Shown: positions 1 through 11,000, counted from the stretch's first letter. The stretch: 39,882 nucleotides of DNA from Chitinophaga pinensis (GCA_943324565.2 CALPMC020000018.1:1-39882); one strand, 5' to 3'. The notes: a model not told the origin generated them from the sequence alone. Translations and numbers: made by a program.

Positions 1-357
1 GAACAAATTTGCTCTAAAAAATCCCAATGCAATTCCTATGACATCACCAACGAAGGGCAACCAAGAAAGTAAGGCTAACCAAACGCCATACTGATTTATT
101 TTTTGTTTCCAATTTTCGATTTTTTCTTTTGTTGCACCCACTTTTATCAACCATTCCGGTTTTCCTAAATAGCCAATTCCATAATTAAGCCAACCACCCA
201 ATGTATTTCCTGTCGTTGCAATAATTAACGATAGAAAAGGATCGTATCCCATTGCTAGAATTGTACCTAAAAACAATTCCGATGCGACAGGAAGGACCGT
301 AGCTGCCAAAAAGCAGGTAATGAAGAGCCCTATAAAACCGTATTCAATGTCAAACAT
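1..357 (-). CDS. YqaA/DedA-like membrane protein, C-terminus cut by window edge
   Basis: This reading frame is absent from the ORF track because it runs off the window. Translating the minus strand from the ATG at 357 gives 119 uninterrupted codons beginning MFDIEYGFIGLFITCFLAA. It has a hydrophobic segment at about residues 8-36, a Gly-rich turn (GNTLGGWLNYGIGYLG) at about 49-64, and a second hydrophobic stretch ending in LLSWLPFVGDVIGIALG. The GNxxGxxxxYxxG pattern and the WxPFxGD motif are typical of YqaA-type members of the SNARE-associated/DedA membrane family. Those proteins are inner-membrane and have been linked to lipid flipping or membrane homeostasis; the exact substrate of this one is unknown. 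It lies downstream of a strong terminator that ends the 860-aa gene, so it is probably transcribed separately, from the short 357-414 gap or by read-through. The remaining C-terminus is outside the window. Confidence 0.8.
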   Translation of the reverse strand, partial: MFDIEYGFIGLFITCFLAATVLPVASELFLGTILAMGYDPFLSLIIATTGNTLGGWLNYGIGYLGKPEWLIKVGATKEKIENWKQKINQYGVWLALLSWLPFVGDVIGIALGFFRANLF

Positions 358-370
358 AATTTCAATAAAA

Positions 371-390
371 AAGCCGGCTTACACCGGCTT
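371..390 (-). terminator. Rho-independent terminator after the 860-aa T9SS cargo gene
   Basis: On the minus strand a 7-bp GC-rich stem (AAGCCGG/CCGGCTT, six-base loop) is followed directly by a T run (TTTTTT ATT). It begins about 24 nt past the stop codon of the 860-aa gene. It separates that gene from the YqaA-like gene. Confidence 0.85.
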
Positions 391-413
391 TTCAAAGTTA
401 ATTCAGAATTTGA

Positions 414-2996
414 TTAGTTCTTGATTAATTTTTTAGTAACTGAACTTCCATTAGAAGAAACAGTAACATAATAGATTCCTGCATTGAAAGAAGTTGTATT
501 GATTTCTGTTGCGTTTGCACCAGCGTTTAATTGACCTAAGTTTCTTTCAGAAACAATTTTACCAGATAAATCTGTAATTGAAATTGTTGCTTCAGATACA
601 TTCACCAAATTAAATTCAATAGTTGAAGTTGAAGAAGTTGGGTTCGGGTAAATTACTGCATCAATAACTTGAGTTGTGTTTTCGTTTACACTTAAAATTG
701 GGTCAAAGTTTAAACGAACAACAGGAGTTGATGTTGTATAGAATAAGTTTGCAGTAACACTAATATCATTTCCATCTAAGAAGAAAGAAGTTTGTTCATC
801 AGAAGTTCCAGCATTAGAAACCTGTAAACCACCAGCAAATGAACCAACAACTGCTAAATACGTTTGACCAGCAACTAAATTAGTAGGATTTAATAAAACC
901 ATATTTAAAATAGTATTCAAGTTGTTAGAAGCTACCGTTAATGGAGCAGTTTCTTCTAAGAAAGCAAATCCTCCTGCAGCATCAATAGAATAAATTTTTG
1001 CATAAACTTCAGTTCCGACAGTTGTTCCACCTGTTCCACCTGCTAAACGAACGCTAATTCCTTTTAACGTTTGGTCAGCCCATATATCAAATAAGTTACC
1101 AACTTCAAAACCTGTAGTTCCGTTAGATGTTGTACCAGCGAAAACATTGTTATCACGAGCATAGATGTAGTTTGTTACACCAAAAGTTAAATCAGCAATT
1201 GTGTTGTTAGTAGCAACTTCATCTACGATTTCAGTATTGTTTGTTACTGTAGCAACTGTGTAGGTAGCTCCAACTCCGCCATTGATAGTTAATACATCTC
1301 CTACATTATAACCAGTTCCAATAGCATTTAATACAGCTCCAGTTACCGTTGCTGCTGAAACAGTCGCAATAGTATAGGATGCGTCAGCATTTCCTGTGGA
1401 AATAGTTACTACATCACCAGCTGTATATCCTGTACCCGCTGATGCGATCGTTGCTGTTAATATATTACCTAAAGAAACTGAATCAATAATAAAAATTGCA
1501 GTGCTGTCGCCCGCTAAAATTTGAATAGTATCATTTATTTGGTAACCATTACCACCATTTACTATGTACAAAGAATCTATAGATCCATTTATTACCGTAT
1601 AACCAACAGTTAAACCAGTTCCTGTACCAACAATCGGTGAGGTTGGAGCACCAATTGAATCCGCGTAATTTAATCCAGTAGATAACGTGTCAATCATTAA
1701 TGCCTCCCCTATTGTTTCTGCTGTAAGATTTAAAGTTAAACCTGTCCCTGTTCCACCAGTTGTAGCAACTCCTGAAGAAGTTGTGTAACCTGTTCCTGCA
1801 GCAGAAAGATTTCCTGTACCAACTACACCACCAACTGATGCAGTAATATTAACAGTTGCACCTGTTCCTGTTCCACCATTTGTTGCAATATTGTTTCCAG
1901 TTACATATCCAACACCACCATTTGATAAAGCTCCAGTTAAAATTTGACCGTTTGGTAAAGTGCCTAAAACTAATTTTCTTTTTAAAGTATAACTCGCTAC
2001 TGTTGAAGGAGGAGTAAATGAAGTCGAAACTTCTAAAGTAGCTGTATCTAAAGAAGCGATAGCTGTTGGAGCACTTGTTCCTGCGAAAACATTATTTCCA
2101 CCAGTTAAAACATCAGCTTTTAAAATAGCACCAGATAAATTGTTTAAACCACCATTCAAAACATTTGTTGAAAATGAAATAGGAGCAACTTGAGTTGTAG
2201 GAATTTGGTAATAATTTAAACCAGCTGTACCCCAAGTGTTTGTGTTTATTGATAAATCATAGTTTGGATTTGTAACGATTTTCACATCGTCGATGTACCA
2301 ACCATAAGTGACCCAAACGTTTGGATTTGTTGCAGAACCTGGGAAATTTGTAGTCCAGCTAAAACGAATCCAAAGTTGAGTTGGAGCTGAAGACAAAACC
2401 GTTGCAAGGTTAATTAATTTTGTATCCGGATTTGGATAAGGAGCACCACCCGCTGCAGATAAAACTTCTTTGTCTAAGTTGTCTCCAACCGTTGTAAAAG
2501 TTGTACCATCAGTTGAAATTTGAATTTCTTGTAAATCGTTGAAACGTGCACCAAATTGTTTGAATTGTAAAGATACTTGGTTTGTTCCACCTAACGCTGA
2601 CACATTTATTGGTTGTGCAGTTGTCATTGTGTAAGTAACACCTAACGCTTGTGTTCCTGGAGATAAAGTTGGATTACCATTTACTAATTCAGCATTGTTT
2701 CCGCCAGAAGTACCATTAGCACTAATTCCTGTTGCTGACCACCAACCTTGTGATGCAGCGTTAATGTTCCAGCCGAAAGTTGCGCCTGTTTGACCACCAT
2801 TGTCAATTGTCCATGTTGCTGCATTAGAAAAATTATCTTCCCACAACGTGGTCATGATTTTACCTATTGGCTGAAGCGTCGTAGATGTTTTTGGGGCTGT
2901 TCTTACTAAATCTTGAGATTTAAGTATGCGAGCGTTTTTTTGTGCAAAAACACCTGTTACAGCCAATACAGATAAAGAAAGTATTAGTTTTTTCAT
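414..2996 (-). CDS. T9SS type A sorting domain protein with internal Gly-rich GxGYxxGD repeats (860 aa)
   Basis: This is a secreted or cell-surface protein. Residues 1-19 form a Sec signal peptide (MKKLILSLSVLAVTGVFAQ). Residues about 50-245 look like a beta-sandwich carbohydrate- or ligand-binding module ending in WYIDDVKI, a common tail of MAM/jelly-roll-like domains in Bacteroidota exoproteins. Residues about 352-586 hold degenerate Gly/Thr-rich repeats with the pattern GTGYxxGDvvtI. The last ~80 residues form a T9SS type A sorting domain: a YPNPTSS motif, ITDLSGKIV, and an ending YYVTVSSNGSSVTKKLIKN. The domain directs export by the type IX system and is normally cleaved, leaving the protein attached or released. 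A TATATTTG promoter element lies 22 nt upstream and a terminator follows. The binding target cannot be told from the sequence. Confidence 0.9.
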   Translation of the reverse strand: MKKLILSLSVLAVTGVFAQKNARILKSQDLVRTAPKTSTTLQPIGKIMTTLWEDNFSNAATWTIDNGGQTGATFGWNINAASQGWWSATGISANGTSGGNNAELVNGNPTLSPGTQALGVTYTMTTAQPINVSALGGTNQVSLQFKQFGARFNDLQEIQISTDGTTFTTVGDNLDKEVLSAAGGAPYPNPDTKLINLATVLSSAPTQLWIRFSWTTNFPGSATNPNVWVTYGWYIDDVKIVTNPNYDLSINTNTWGTAGLNYYQIPTTQVAPISFSTNVLNGGLNNLSGAILKADVLTGGNNVFAGTSAPTAIASLDTATLEVSTSFTPPSTVASYTLKRKLVLGTLPNGQILTGALSNGGVGYVTGNNIATNGGTGTGATVNITASVGGVVGTGNLSAAGTGYTTSSGVATTGGTGTGLTLNLTAETIGEALMIDTLSTGLNYADSIGAPTSPIVGTGTGLTVGYTVINGSIDSLYIVNGGNGYQINDTIQILAGDSTAIFIIDSVSLGNILTATIASAGTGYTAGDVVTISTGNADASYTIATVSAATVTGAVLNAIGTGYNVGDVLTINGGVGATYTVATVTNNTEIVDEVATNNTIADLTFGVTNYIYARDNNVFAGTTSNGTTGFEVGNLFDIWADQTLKGISVRLAGGTGGTTVGTEVYAKIYSIDAAGGFAFLEETAPLTVASNNLNTILNMVLLNPTNLVAGQTYLAVVGSFAGGLQVSNAGTSDEQTSFFLDGNDISVTANLFYTTSTPVVRLNFDPILSVNENTTQVIDAVIYPNPTSSTSTIEFNLVNVSEATISITDLSGKIVSERNLGQLNAGANATEINTTSFNAGIYYVTVSSNGSSVTKKLIKN
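1239..1943 (-). repeat. Degenerate GxGYxxGDxxxI repeat block within the 860-aa cargo
   Basis: Residues about 352-586 hold five or more imperfect units of 35-50 aa. Recognisable cores are GGVGYVTGNNI, AGTGYTTSSGV, GGNGYQINDTI, AGTGYTAGDVV and IGTGYNVGDVL, each followed by a short GGTGTGAT- or ASYTIATV-like strand. The block interrupts a sequence that otherwise reads as one beta domain (…LKRKLVLG before it, EVATNNTIADLTFG after it), which suggests insertion and expansion. Boundaries are approximate. Confidence 0.75.
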
Positions 2997-3018
2997 TTTA
3001 TGATTTTTTAATGATGCC

Positions 3019-3026
3019 CAAATATA
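3019..3026 (-). promoter_or_regulatory. Bacteroidota -7 element TATATTTG upstream of the 860-aa gene
   Basis: The minus strand reads TATATTTG, an exact match to TAnnTTTG, 22 nt before the ATG at 2996. No clear -33 TTTG was seen at the usual distance. Assignment is by motif and position only. Confidence 0.5.
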
Positions 3027-3046
3027 CGACTTAATGATTATTCTAA

Positions 3047-3814
3047 CTAATAATCTTTTAAGAAAGGCAGGCTTGTCCTTGAATTATTTAACGTTAATTT
3101 GGAGAGTGTGGTGGTGAAAACTGTTTCATTTTCTAATTGAACCATTATTTCCCCCAATGAGTCAACACAAGTTGAATCGCCTGAATAAATTAGTTCATTT
3201 TTGTCTACTCCTACTCTATTTACACCTATTACATATGATTGATTCTCAATTGCACGTGCTTTTAAAAGCGTTTTCCAATGTTCAGAACGTTTCGCAGGCC
3301 AATTTGCGACATATAACAATAAATCATACTTTGGTATACCATTTATTTCATGGTTCCTTGCAATTTCTGGAAATCGTAAATCATAACAAATTTGAAGGTT
3401 GATTTTCCAATCTTTATACTTGATAATTGTTTCTGTTTTCCCAGCTGTATAGAATTTATCTTCCCCTCCTAAACCAAAGGATTTTCGTTTGTCATAATAT
3501 GAAATTTCACCTGAAGGATAAACAAAAACGCCTCGATTGTAAAAATGATTGTTTTCTTTAACCATCAAAGAAGTGTATATTGCAACGTCTTTTTTAGCGG
3601 CCAAATCAATTAAAAAATTCACAGAGGGATTTGAATTCCAATCTTCTGCTAATTCAACATTCATTGAAAAACCTGTATCAAACATTTCTGGGAAAACAAC
3701 TAAATCTGTGGGTTCATTTATTGATTCAATTAAGCGTAAAAAATTGGTAAAATTCGCACCTTTATCTTCCCAAATTTGATACGCTTGAACTAATGTTACT
3801 TTTAAATCTTGCAT
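3047..3814 (-). CDS. Carbon-nitrogen hydrolase, omega-amidase (YafV-like)
   Basis: This is a nitrilase-superfamily amidohydrolase of 255 aa, typical for the YafV/NIT2 branch. The catalytic triad is visible: Glu43 in FPEMFDTGF, Lys109 in YYDKRKSF, and Cys143 in LQICYDLRFPE. Family members hydrolyse alpha-ketoglutaramate and alpha-ketosuccinamate to the keto-acid and ammonia, in the cytosol. The start of this gene overlaps the 3' end of the methionine aminotransferase gene by 13 bp, so the two are almost certainly co-transcribed and translationally coupled. That pairing supports the omega-amidase call: glutamine-dependent transaminases produce alpha-ketoglutaramate, which the amidase removes and so makes the transamination irreversible. 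No signal peptide is present. The general family is secure; the exact substrate is inferred. Confidence 0.9.
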   Translation of the reverse strand: MQDLKVTLVQAYQIWEDKGANFTNFLRLIESINEPTDLVVFPEMFDTGFSMNVELAEDWNSNPSVNFLIDLAAKKDVAIYTSLMVKENNHFYNRGVFVYPSGEISYYDKRKSFGLGGEDKFYTAGKTETIIKYKDWKINLQICYDLRFPEIARNHEINGIPKYDLLLYVANWPAKRSEHWKTLLKARAIENQSYVIGVNRVGVDKNELIYSGDSTCVDSLGEIMVQLENETVFTTTLSKLTLNNSRTSLPFLKDY

Positions 3815-4938
3815 AATCTGTCTGTTGCTTGAATTAATGTTTCATTGTCTTTAGCAAAGCAAAAACGAATCATTTTTCTATCTTTTAAATCTGTATTGAA
3901 AACGGAAAGCGGAATAGTTGCAACACCAAATTCGGTCACTAATCTTTTTGTAAAATCAATATCTGACTCATGAGAAATTGCATGAAATGAAGCAAGTTGA
4001 AAATAGGTACCCTCACATGGCATTAATTCAAATCGACTTTGTTGCATTCTTTCTCTGAAAAAATCTCTTTTCTCTTGATAAAACCCACCTAAATTTTCTG
4101 TTTTTACCAAAGGTAAATAGTCAGCTAATACATTTTGAGCAACACTATTCACACAGAAAACTAAAAATTGATGCACTTTTTTAATTTCATTCATAATAAA
4201 TTCTGGAGCAACTAAATACCCTATTTTCCAACCAGTGATATGAAACGTTTTTCCAAATGAAGAAACGACTATCGAGCGACTTCTCAAAAATTCATTTGCA
4301 TGTACTGAAAGATGTTTATTTTCAAATGAGATATATTCGTAAACCTCATCCGACAGAACCATTAAATTAGGGTATTTATGCAACAAGTTTTCAAATTCTT
4401 TCATATCGCTTTCAGTCCAAATTCGCCCACTTGGGTTGTGTGGATTATTTGTAATAATCAATTTGGTTTTTTCATTTACTGTTGAATTAATTATTTCCCA
4501 ATCTGGTAAAAACTCATCGTTTAAAGAAATTCGTTTTGGAATTCCTCCAGCTAAAATAATTGGTGACTCATAGCAATCGTAACTTGGATCTAAAATAACT
4601 ACCTCCTCCCCTTTTCCAACGAGAGCTTGAATGGTTGTAAAAATAGCTTGCGTTGCTCCGGCCGTAACCAACAATTCACTTTCAACTTTTAGTTGTCGTT
4701 GATATGATTTTTCAATCAATACTACTATTTCATTCATTAACAGTGGATTTCCAGCCATTGGATTATACTGATGAATATTGTCGCTTGCTTTTTGTTTTAG
4801 CAAATCAACTAGAATAGGATCAACCGGGAAATTCGGAAATCCTTGGGACAAATTGATTGCATTATGATCTACTGCCATTTTGGACATTACTGTAAAAATG
4901 GTTGTTCCTACAGTTGGAAGTTTGGATATTAAATTCAT
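3802..4938 (-). CDS. PLP-dependent methionine/glutamine aminotransferase (YbdL/KAT-like)
   Basis: This is a class I/II fold-type I aminotransferase. Visible motifs are NPHNPSGR (Asn binding the pyridine ring), LSDEVYEYISF (Asp/Tyr), and SSFGKTFHITGWKIGY, whose first Lys is the PLP-linked lysine. The C-terminal MIRFCFA carries the substrate-carboxylate Arg. The SFGKTFH signature matches methionine aminotransferase YbdL and kynurenine/glutamine transaminase K, which transfer amino groups to the methionine-salvage keto-acid KMTB. The ORF track starts at 4974, but the first 12 residues look like untranslated leader. The ATG at 4938 gives MNLISKLPTVGTTIF, the normal N-terminus of the family, so I use it. 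A near-consensus TATTTTTA lies 4 nt upstream of that ATG. It is followed by the overlapping omega-amidase gene. Confidence 0.9.
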   Translation of the reverse strand: MNLISKLPTVGTTIFTVMSKMAVDHNAINLSQGFPNFPVDPILVDLLKQKASDNIHQYNPMAGNPLLMNEIVVLIEKSYQRQLKVESELLVTAGATQAIFTTIQALVGKGEEVVILDPSYDCYESPIILAGGIPKRISLNDEFLPDWEIINSTVNEKTKLIITNNPHNPSGRIWTESDMKEFENLLHKYPNLMVLSDEVYEYISFENKHLSVHANEFLRSRSIVVSSFGKTFHITGWKIGYLVAPEFIMNEIKKVHQFLVFCVNSVAQNVLADYLPLVKTENLGGFYQEKRDFFRERMQQSRFELMPCEGTYFQLASFHAISHESDIDFTKRLVTEFGVATIPLSVFNTDLKDRKMIRFCFAKDNETLIQATDRLCKI

Positions 4939-4976
4939 TTGATAAAAATAGTGAATTGTAAAATGTGAAAACAAAA

Positions 4977-5005
4977 AAAGAGGCTAACAAATTGCTAGCC
5001 TCTTT
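4977..5005 (-). terminator. Rho-independent terminator after the 2884-aa adhesin gene
   Basis: A perfect 10-bp stem (AAAGAGGCTA/TAGCCTCTTT) with a 9-nt loop starts 18 nt past the stop codon. On the minus strand it runs into TTTTTTTG. It insulates the aminotransferase operon from the giant gene upstream. Confidence 0.9.
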
Positions 5006-5022
5006 CTGTAAGTTAAGATTTA

Positions 5023-8000
5023 TTATTGTTTGATAATTCTAACTGTTCTTTCTTCTAACTCATTTCTAAGTTTGATGAAATAAACACCAGTTACCACATT
5101 TGATAAATCTAAAGAGTAAACGCCGTTTCCATTAATCAATGAACCGAAGTTAGCAACCGCTCTTCCATTCATATCTTCAACAGTTACATCATATTTTGCA
5201 GTTGTTTGATCAATCACAATATTGATTGCTCCTGTTGTTGGATTAGGATAAACATTGAAACTTAAAGTGTTTTCTTCTAAACCGATGTAATCAACGATTA
5301 CACAAGAAGAAGTTGCAGAACAGTTAGTTGAATTAGTTACAATTACAGCATACGAACCATTGATTGGTGCTGTATATGTTGCACTTGTCGCTCCAGTTAT
5401 TGGTGTGTTTGTAGCACAATCAATCCATTGGTATGAAGCACCTGTTGAAGCAACTAATGTTCCTGTACCATTTCCGTTATCCGTTGCAGTTGCAGTAGGA
5501 GTTGGGTTAATAGTCAAGTTCAATGTAACTAACGAATCACAACCTGCAGCATTTGTTAATGTTTGCGTGTATGTTCCAGAAGCCGTGTAAGTTGTTCCAT
5601 TTGTCCAAGTGAATGATCCACAAGTTGCAGCTGTAGTAATTGAACTATTGTTTCCAATTGTCAATACTAACGTTGCAGTTGAATCACATCCTGCAGCATT
5701 TTGAGCTGTGAATGTATAAGATCCACTTGTTGTGTATGTTGTTCCGTTCCATTGGTATGAAGCACATTCAGAAACAACCGTGTTAGATGAACTTGTGTTG
5801 TTGATTGTTAAATTCAATGTTACCACTGAATCACATCCGAACGCATTTGTTAATGTATCAACATATACTCCTGATGTTGTGTATGTTGTACCATTCCAAG
5901 AATATGAATCACAAGCTACTTCTGTAACAGAAACTGCATCTGGTTGACCAATTGTCAAGTTCAATGTTAAAGTTGAATCACATCCTGCAACGTTTGTTAA
6001 TGTTTGAACATACGTTCCAGAAGCAGTATATGTTTGGTTGTTTAACGTGAATGTTTGACAAGCTACCTCATTCAACGTTGAAGTTGTAGGTTGAGTAATT
6101 GTTAAATTCAACGTTGCAACTGAATCACATCCTGCAGCATTTACTAAAGTTTGTGTGTGTGTTCCGGATGCTGTGTACGTAACGTTATTAGTCCAAGTGT
6201 AAGAAGAACATTGAGTAACATTCGTAGTTGAAGTTGAACTATTGTTTACAGTAACTAAGAAACTTGCATTAGCTGAACAAGCACCAGCAACACCATAAAT
6301 ATGTACTGTTTGCGTTGTTGTAATGTTACTAGTTAAAACTGTTCCTCCACCATTCGTTGCCGTTCTGTAGCTTAATACCAAACCTGCATTATTTGATGGC
6401 GTTAACTCAGCTAAAGTTGGTAATGTGTAAGTATTACAAACTACTTGAGCTCCTGGATTTACTAAAGAAATAGGCGCACATTGTGTTGAAACCGTTACTG
6501 GTACAGACCAAGCGCTTACGTCTCCATTTCCACAATTCGCTCTATAATAAACTTGATAGGAACTGTTAGGAATTAAACCTGACAATGTTGTACTTGTTGT
6601 AGCTGAAACATTTGAAACCAAAGTTCCTGTTCCTTGTGTAAATCCAACTGGACCGTATTCGAAATCGAAAGCAGATGCAGTAGAACAACCCAAAGACCAG
6701 TTTACATCAGCACTTGTTGTTGTAGTTGTTCCTCCTACTAATAATCCTGGAGAAGGACAAGTTGGCGCTGGAGCTATTGTAATTAAGTAATCCTCTGTTT
6801 CACCAAATCCATAATTCGTACAAGGTTGAATTGATTGACCATCTTGGAAAAATGCTCCTCTAATTCTCATTCTGTGAACACCTACTGGAGGTGTACATGC
6901 TAAAGCAATTACGAATGAAGAAGAAGCATTCACTTGACCTGGAGTATTACCAGTTCCAATTGTACCATTAGTTGCACCTATTAATTCCGTAGCATCAAAA
7001 ATACCATCGTCATTGTAATCAATCCAAGCAGCATAACCTTGAGAGCCATATTCACCTGTTGATATATTCAATGTATATGAACTAGATGGTAATAGTGTTG
7101 CCGTATAATTTGGTTGACCATTAAAGAAAGTATAAGAAGGACCACCAGCTACAAAACCTGTATTGTTAGCTAAAGTAGTTCCAACTATTTCAACATTCGA
7201 AATTAAATCTCCGTCTGAAGTTCCAAATGTATAAGTCGGCACACAATAACAATCTGTTGGTGCAGACATATTGATTGTCAATAGAGATGAATAACTCGGT
7301 GTTCCGCCACAAGAAACGATAGACAATCTATAGATAGTTGTGTCATTTTGGCTTGTTGTTAAAGTCAAACCATTTTCACCTGCGATATCAATAAAGTTTT
7401 GACCGTTATCAATTGAAAACTGCCATTGATAGGTTAAACCTTGAGAACTTCCTGTGTAGTTTGCTGAGATTTGGAAGTTAACACCTTCACAAACGTTAGT
7501 TACAGATGAAACTGTACTTACACCTACTGGAGCAACATTTCCTAAAATTGTAATTGTTACATCTGCAGATCCTGGTGCGTTTGTACAACCTGTCGTTTGA
7601 TTTGTGTAAGATATTGAATAAACAGTTGTTTCTGTTGGAATAACAGCTTGTGTGAAGATGTTAGTTCCAGAAGCAATTGTTGTTGTTCCTTGTGTATTTG
7701 TTGAAGTCCAAACCGTTGTATAGTTAGCTGGCGGAGCAAAACGATACGCAAATGGGTTAGTGATAGGATTAGTTGGACTTGCAACCGTACCCGATGCAAA
7801 TGCTAAAACACCAATAGTACCATCACCATTGTTTACACCTACCAATTTGTTTCTATCAACATTCGTCGAAGAAGTTACGTGAACATCAATTTCACCAACA
7901 GTTTCATAGAAAATTGCTTGGGCTGTACTTGTTTCTAATGCATTATATTCTTGAACATTTTCGTAACTCACAATGAATTTTCTATTTGGTATTGTTCCCT

Positions 8001-11000
8001 CAGTCCAATATTTGATTGTTCCACCTGTTGCAACCCCTAAATCATTATCCATTGCTAAAACAGCAACCATATTAAACGGCTCAGTTGTACTAGGTAAAGT
8101 AGTAAATGTAAAGTCTCCTACGTTTGGCGTTGCACCAAAGAAAACAGTTCCATTTGTTCCAATTGAAATAGTGTTGTATGAAGTTCCGAAGAAGTTAAAG
8201 TTAAACCCTACAGGAATACCGCTCCATCCACCATCATCTAAACCAAAACCTAAATCAGTAGGAACAAGTTCAGCTCCACCAGTTGCTAAAGTAACCGCAT
8301 TAACTGGAGCAGTTAAAGGAGCATGAGGAATTGAAGTACTTGTAAAGTTTCCAGCAGATAAACCTGTACTGATGTTAGCCGCTGTTCCTGGACATACACC
8401 GTTTACGTCTGAAGTTACGTTTGCAGTAGGTAAAGGATAAACTGAAATACTAATTGTTGATATTGATACACAACCGGTTCCAACTTCTAAAGCAGTTAAA
8501 TTAACAGATGTAGATTGACTTACAGTTACATCAATTGATGTTGCAGTTTGATTAGAAATCGTTGCATTAGGATTAGAAAGTGACCAAGTAAATCCATAAT
8601 TTGCAGTAGTCGTTGCAGTAATTGTAGCTGTACCACCAGTTCCACAGAAAGGTGCTTGATTATTTGTCAAGGTAACAACTGGAGCATCTGTAACCGTTAC
8701 AGTTACAGGAACTCTAGCACTTGAACAAGTTCCAGCAAAAGTTTCTGCTGCAACAAAATAAGTTGTTGTTTGAGAAATTGTTGGTGTTGTAAACGGAGAA
8801 CCAGTTCCTAATGGAGTTGTTGCAGTTGCGGTAGCATACCAAGCAATAGTTGATCCTGCTGAACCAACTGCGCTTATTGTAGCTGTTCCTACTCCACATC
8901 TTGTTGCTGGTGTTGTACTTGTAATCTCATTTGAGTAATTGACAGCAACTTCACTTGAGTAAGCTGGTGTACCATTACAAGCAGTGATTTTACATCTGTA
9001 AAAAGCATTTTGAGTTGGAATTAATGAATAAACATCATTTGTTGCACTAGCAACATCATTCCAAACACCACTTACTGTTGAAACTTGCCATTGGTAAACA
9101 ATTCCGTTAGTAGTACCTGTGTAATCTAAGTTAAAATTTACAGATTGACCATCACAGAAAGATGTTGAACTAGCAATAGTATTAACTCCAGTTGGTGCAA
9201 CATCCGAATAGATTAACATATTCACTTGTGCAGAACCTGGTGCATTCGTACAACCAGTTGTTTGATTCGTATATGAGATAGCATAATCAGTTGTAATTGC
9301 TGGAGTAACTGATTGACTAAAAATATTTGTACCCGAAGCAATTGTTGTTGTTCCATTTAAATTAGTTGCTGCCCATGTAGTTGAGTAGTTTGCCGGTGGT
9401 GTAAAACGATAAGCAAAAGGACTAGCAATTGGATTGGTTACTGAGGATGCTGTTCCAGACGCATAAGCTAAAACCCCAATAGTTCCATCTCCATTATTTA
9501 CTCCAACCAATTTGTTTTGATCCTGGTTCGTTGAAGAAGCAACATGAACTTCAATTACTCCAATAGTTTCATAAAAAATTGCTTGTGCAGTACTAAATTT
9601 AGTATCACCATATTCTTTCACATTCTCATAACTTAAAACAAATTTTCTATTTGGTGCATACCCCGTTGTCCAATATTTAATTGTTCCTCCTGTTGCTCCG
9701 GTTAAATTGTTATCCATCGCAAGAACGGCAACCATGTTAAATGGTTCAGTTGTACTAGGAAGAGTTAAAAATTCATAGTCAGTTACATCTGGTGTTGTAC
9801 CAAAGAAAACAGTACCGTTAGTTCCAACACTAATTGTAGAATAATTTGTACCGAAAAAATTAAAATTAAACCCAACTGGAACACCACTCCAACCTCCATC
9901 ATCTAAACCTGTCCCTAAATTTCGAGTTACAAGAGCAGTGCCTGCGTCTACTAGTTTTATTGCGTTAGCTGGAGCTGTTAATGGTGAATGATTTATTGAA
10001 ACACTACTAAAATTTCCAGCGCTCAATCCAGAACCAATTGTTGCAGAAGTTCCAGGACAAACACCAGAAGCGGTAGTTGTTACAGTTGCAGCAGGTAAAG
10101 GATAAACCCCTAAAGAATAATATGCAATAGAAACACAACCATTTGCATTTGTTCCACTTAATTTAAAATCAGATGTAGCAGATACTGTTGCATTAACTGC
10201 AGTTCCTGAAGTAGATTCTAAAGATCCAGTTGCTGGGTTCAATGCTGACCAAGAATAAGCCATTGAAGCATCAGTTGATGAAGCAGTTAATACCGCTGTT
10301 CCACCAGTACCACAGAAATTATTTAATGACGATGTTATTACTACTGCTGGGCCTAAATTTGTTGAATCTAAATAAGGTGTTCCATTAATTGATTGAACTA
10401 ACGTATTGTTATCTGTTGCAGAAACTGACCATGTAACATTACCATTAATTGGCGTTACCGTCGGAATAATTCCTGTCCAAGTATCAGCAGACAATCCGCC
10501 AATATTTGTTGAATTCGACATTGTAACTGGAGTCTGAGCAGTTCCATTAACTGAATAATTTAAAACTACTGAGGTAATTGCAGCTCCACCAGGAATAACA
10601 ACAACTGAAATGTTTCTTGGAATATTAACACATACATTTCCTGTTGGAGAAATAGCCAAACCAGTAAGCGTTGCCGCTGATTTTGTTCCCATTACCATAA
10701 ATGCTGGAATTGTAGAAGTTGGTGATGATGTTGTTAAAGAAGTTGGTGTAGCAGTAGTTAAAACTCCTCCAACCAAACTATATGTTCCAGTCAAAGTTGA
10801 ACTTCCAGCAATACCGTCTGCAGTACCAGGAGCATCATTCAATCTAATTGCTGTTGTTGCATCTGATGCAAAATTAGTTTCACCAGAAGTAAAAGATGTT
10901 GCCCAATATCTATTTGTATTTAATGAAGCAAATAATGCACTTGGAGTACCTCCAGTTGCGGCATCAACAACTTCCGACTTAATAACTACAACACCTGTTG

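Noticed and set aside
3157-3779. Plus-strand ORFs opposite the omega-amidase gene
   Set aside because: Antisense shadows of a gene whose full catalytic triad is visible on the minus strand.
5500-6246. Regularly spaced repeats that might be taken for a CRISPR array
   Set aside because: The five units are in-frame, ~147 bp, diverged coding repeats of the adhesin, with no conserved short repeat/spacer pattern and no cas genes.
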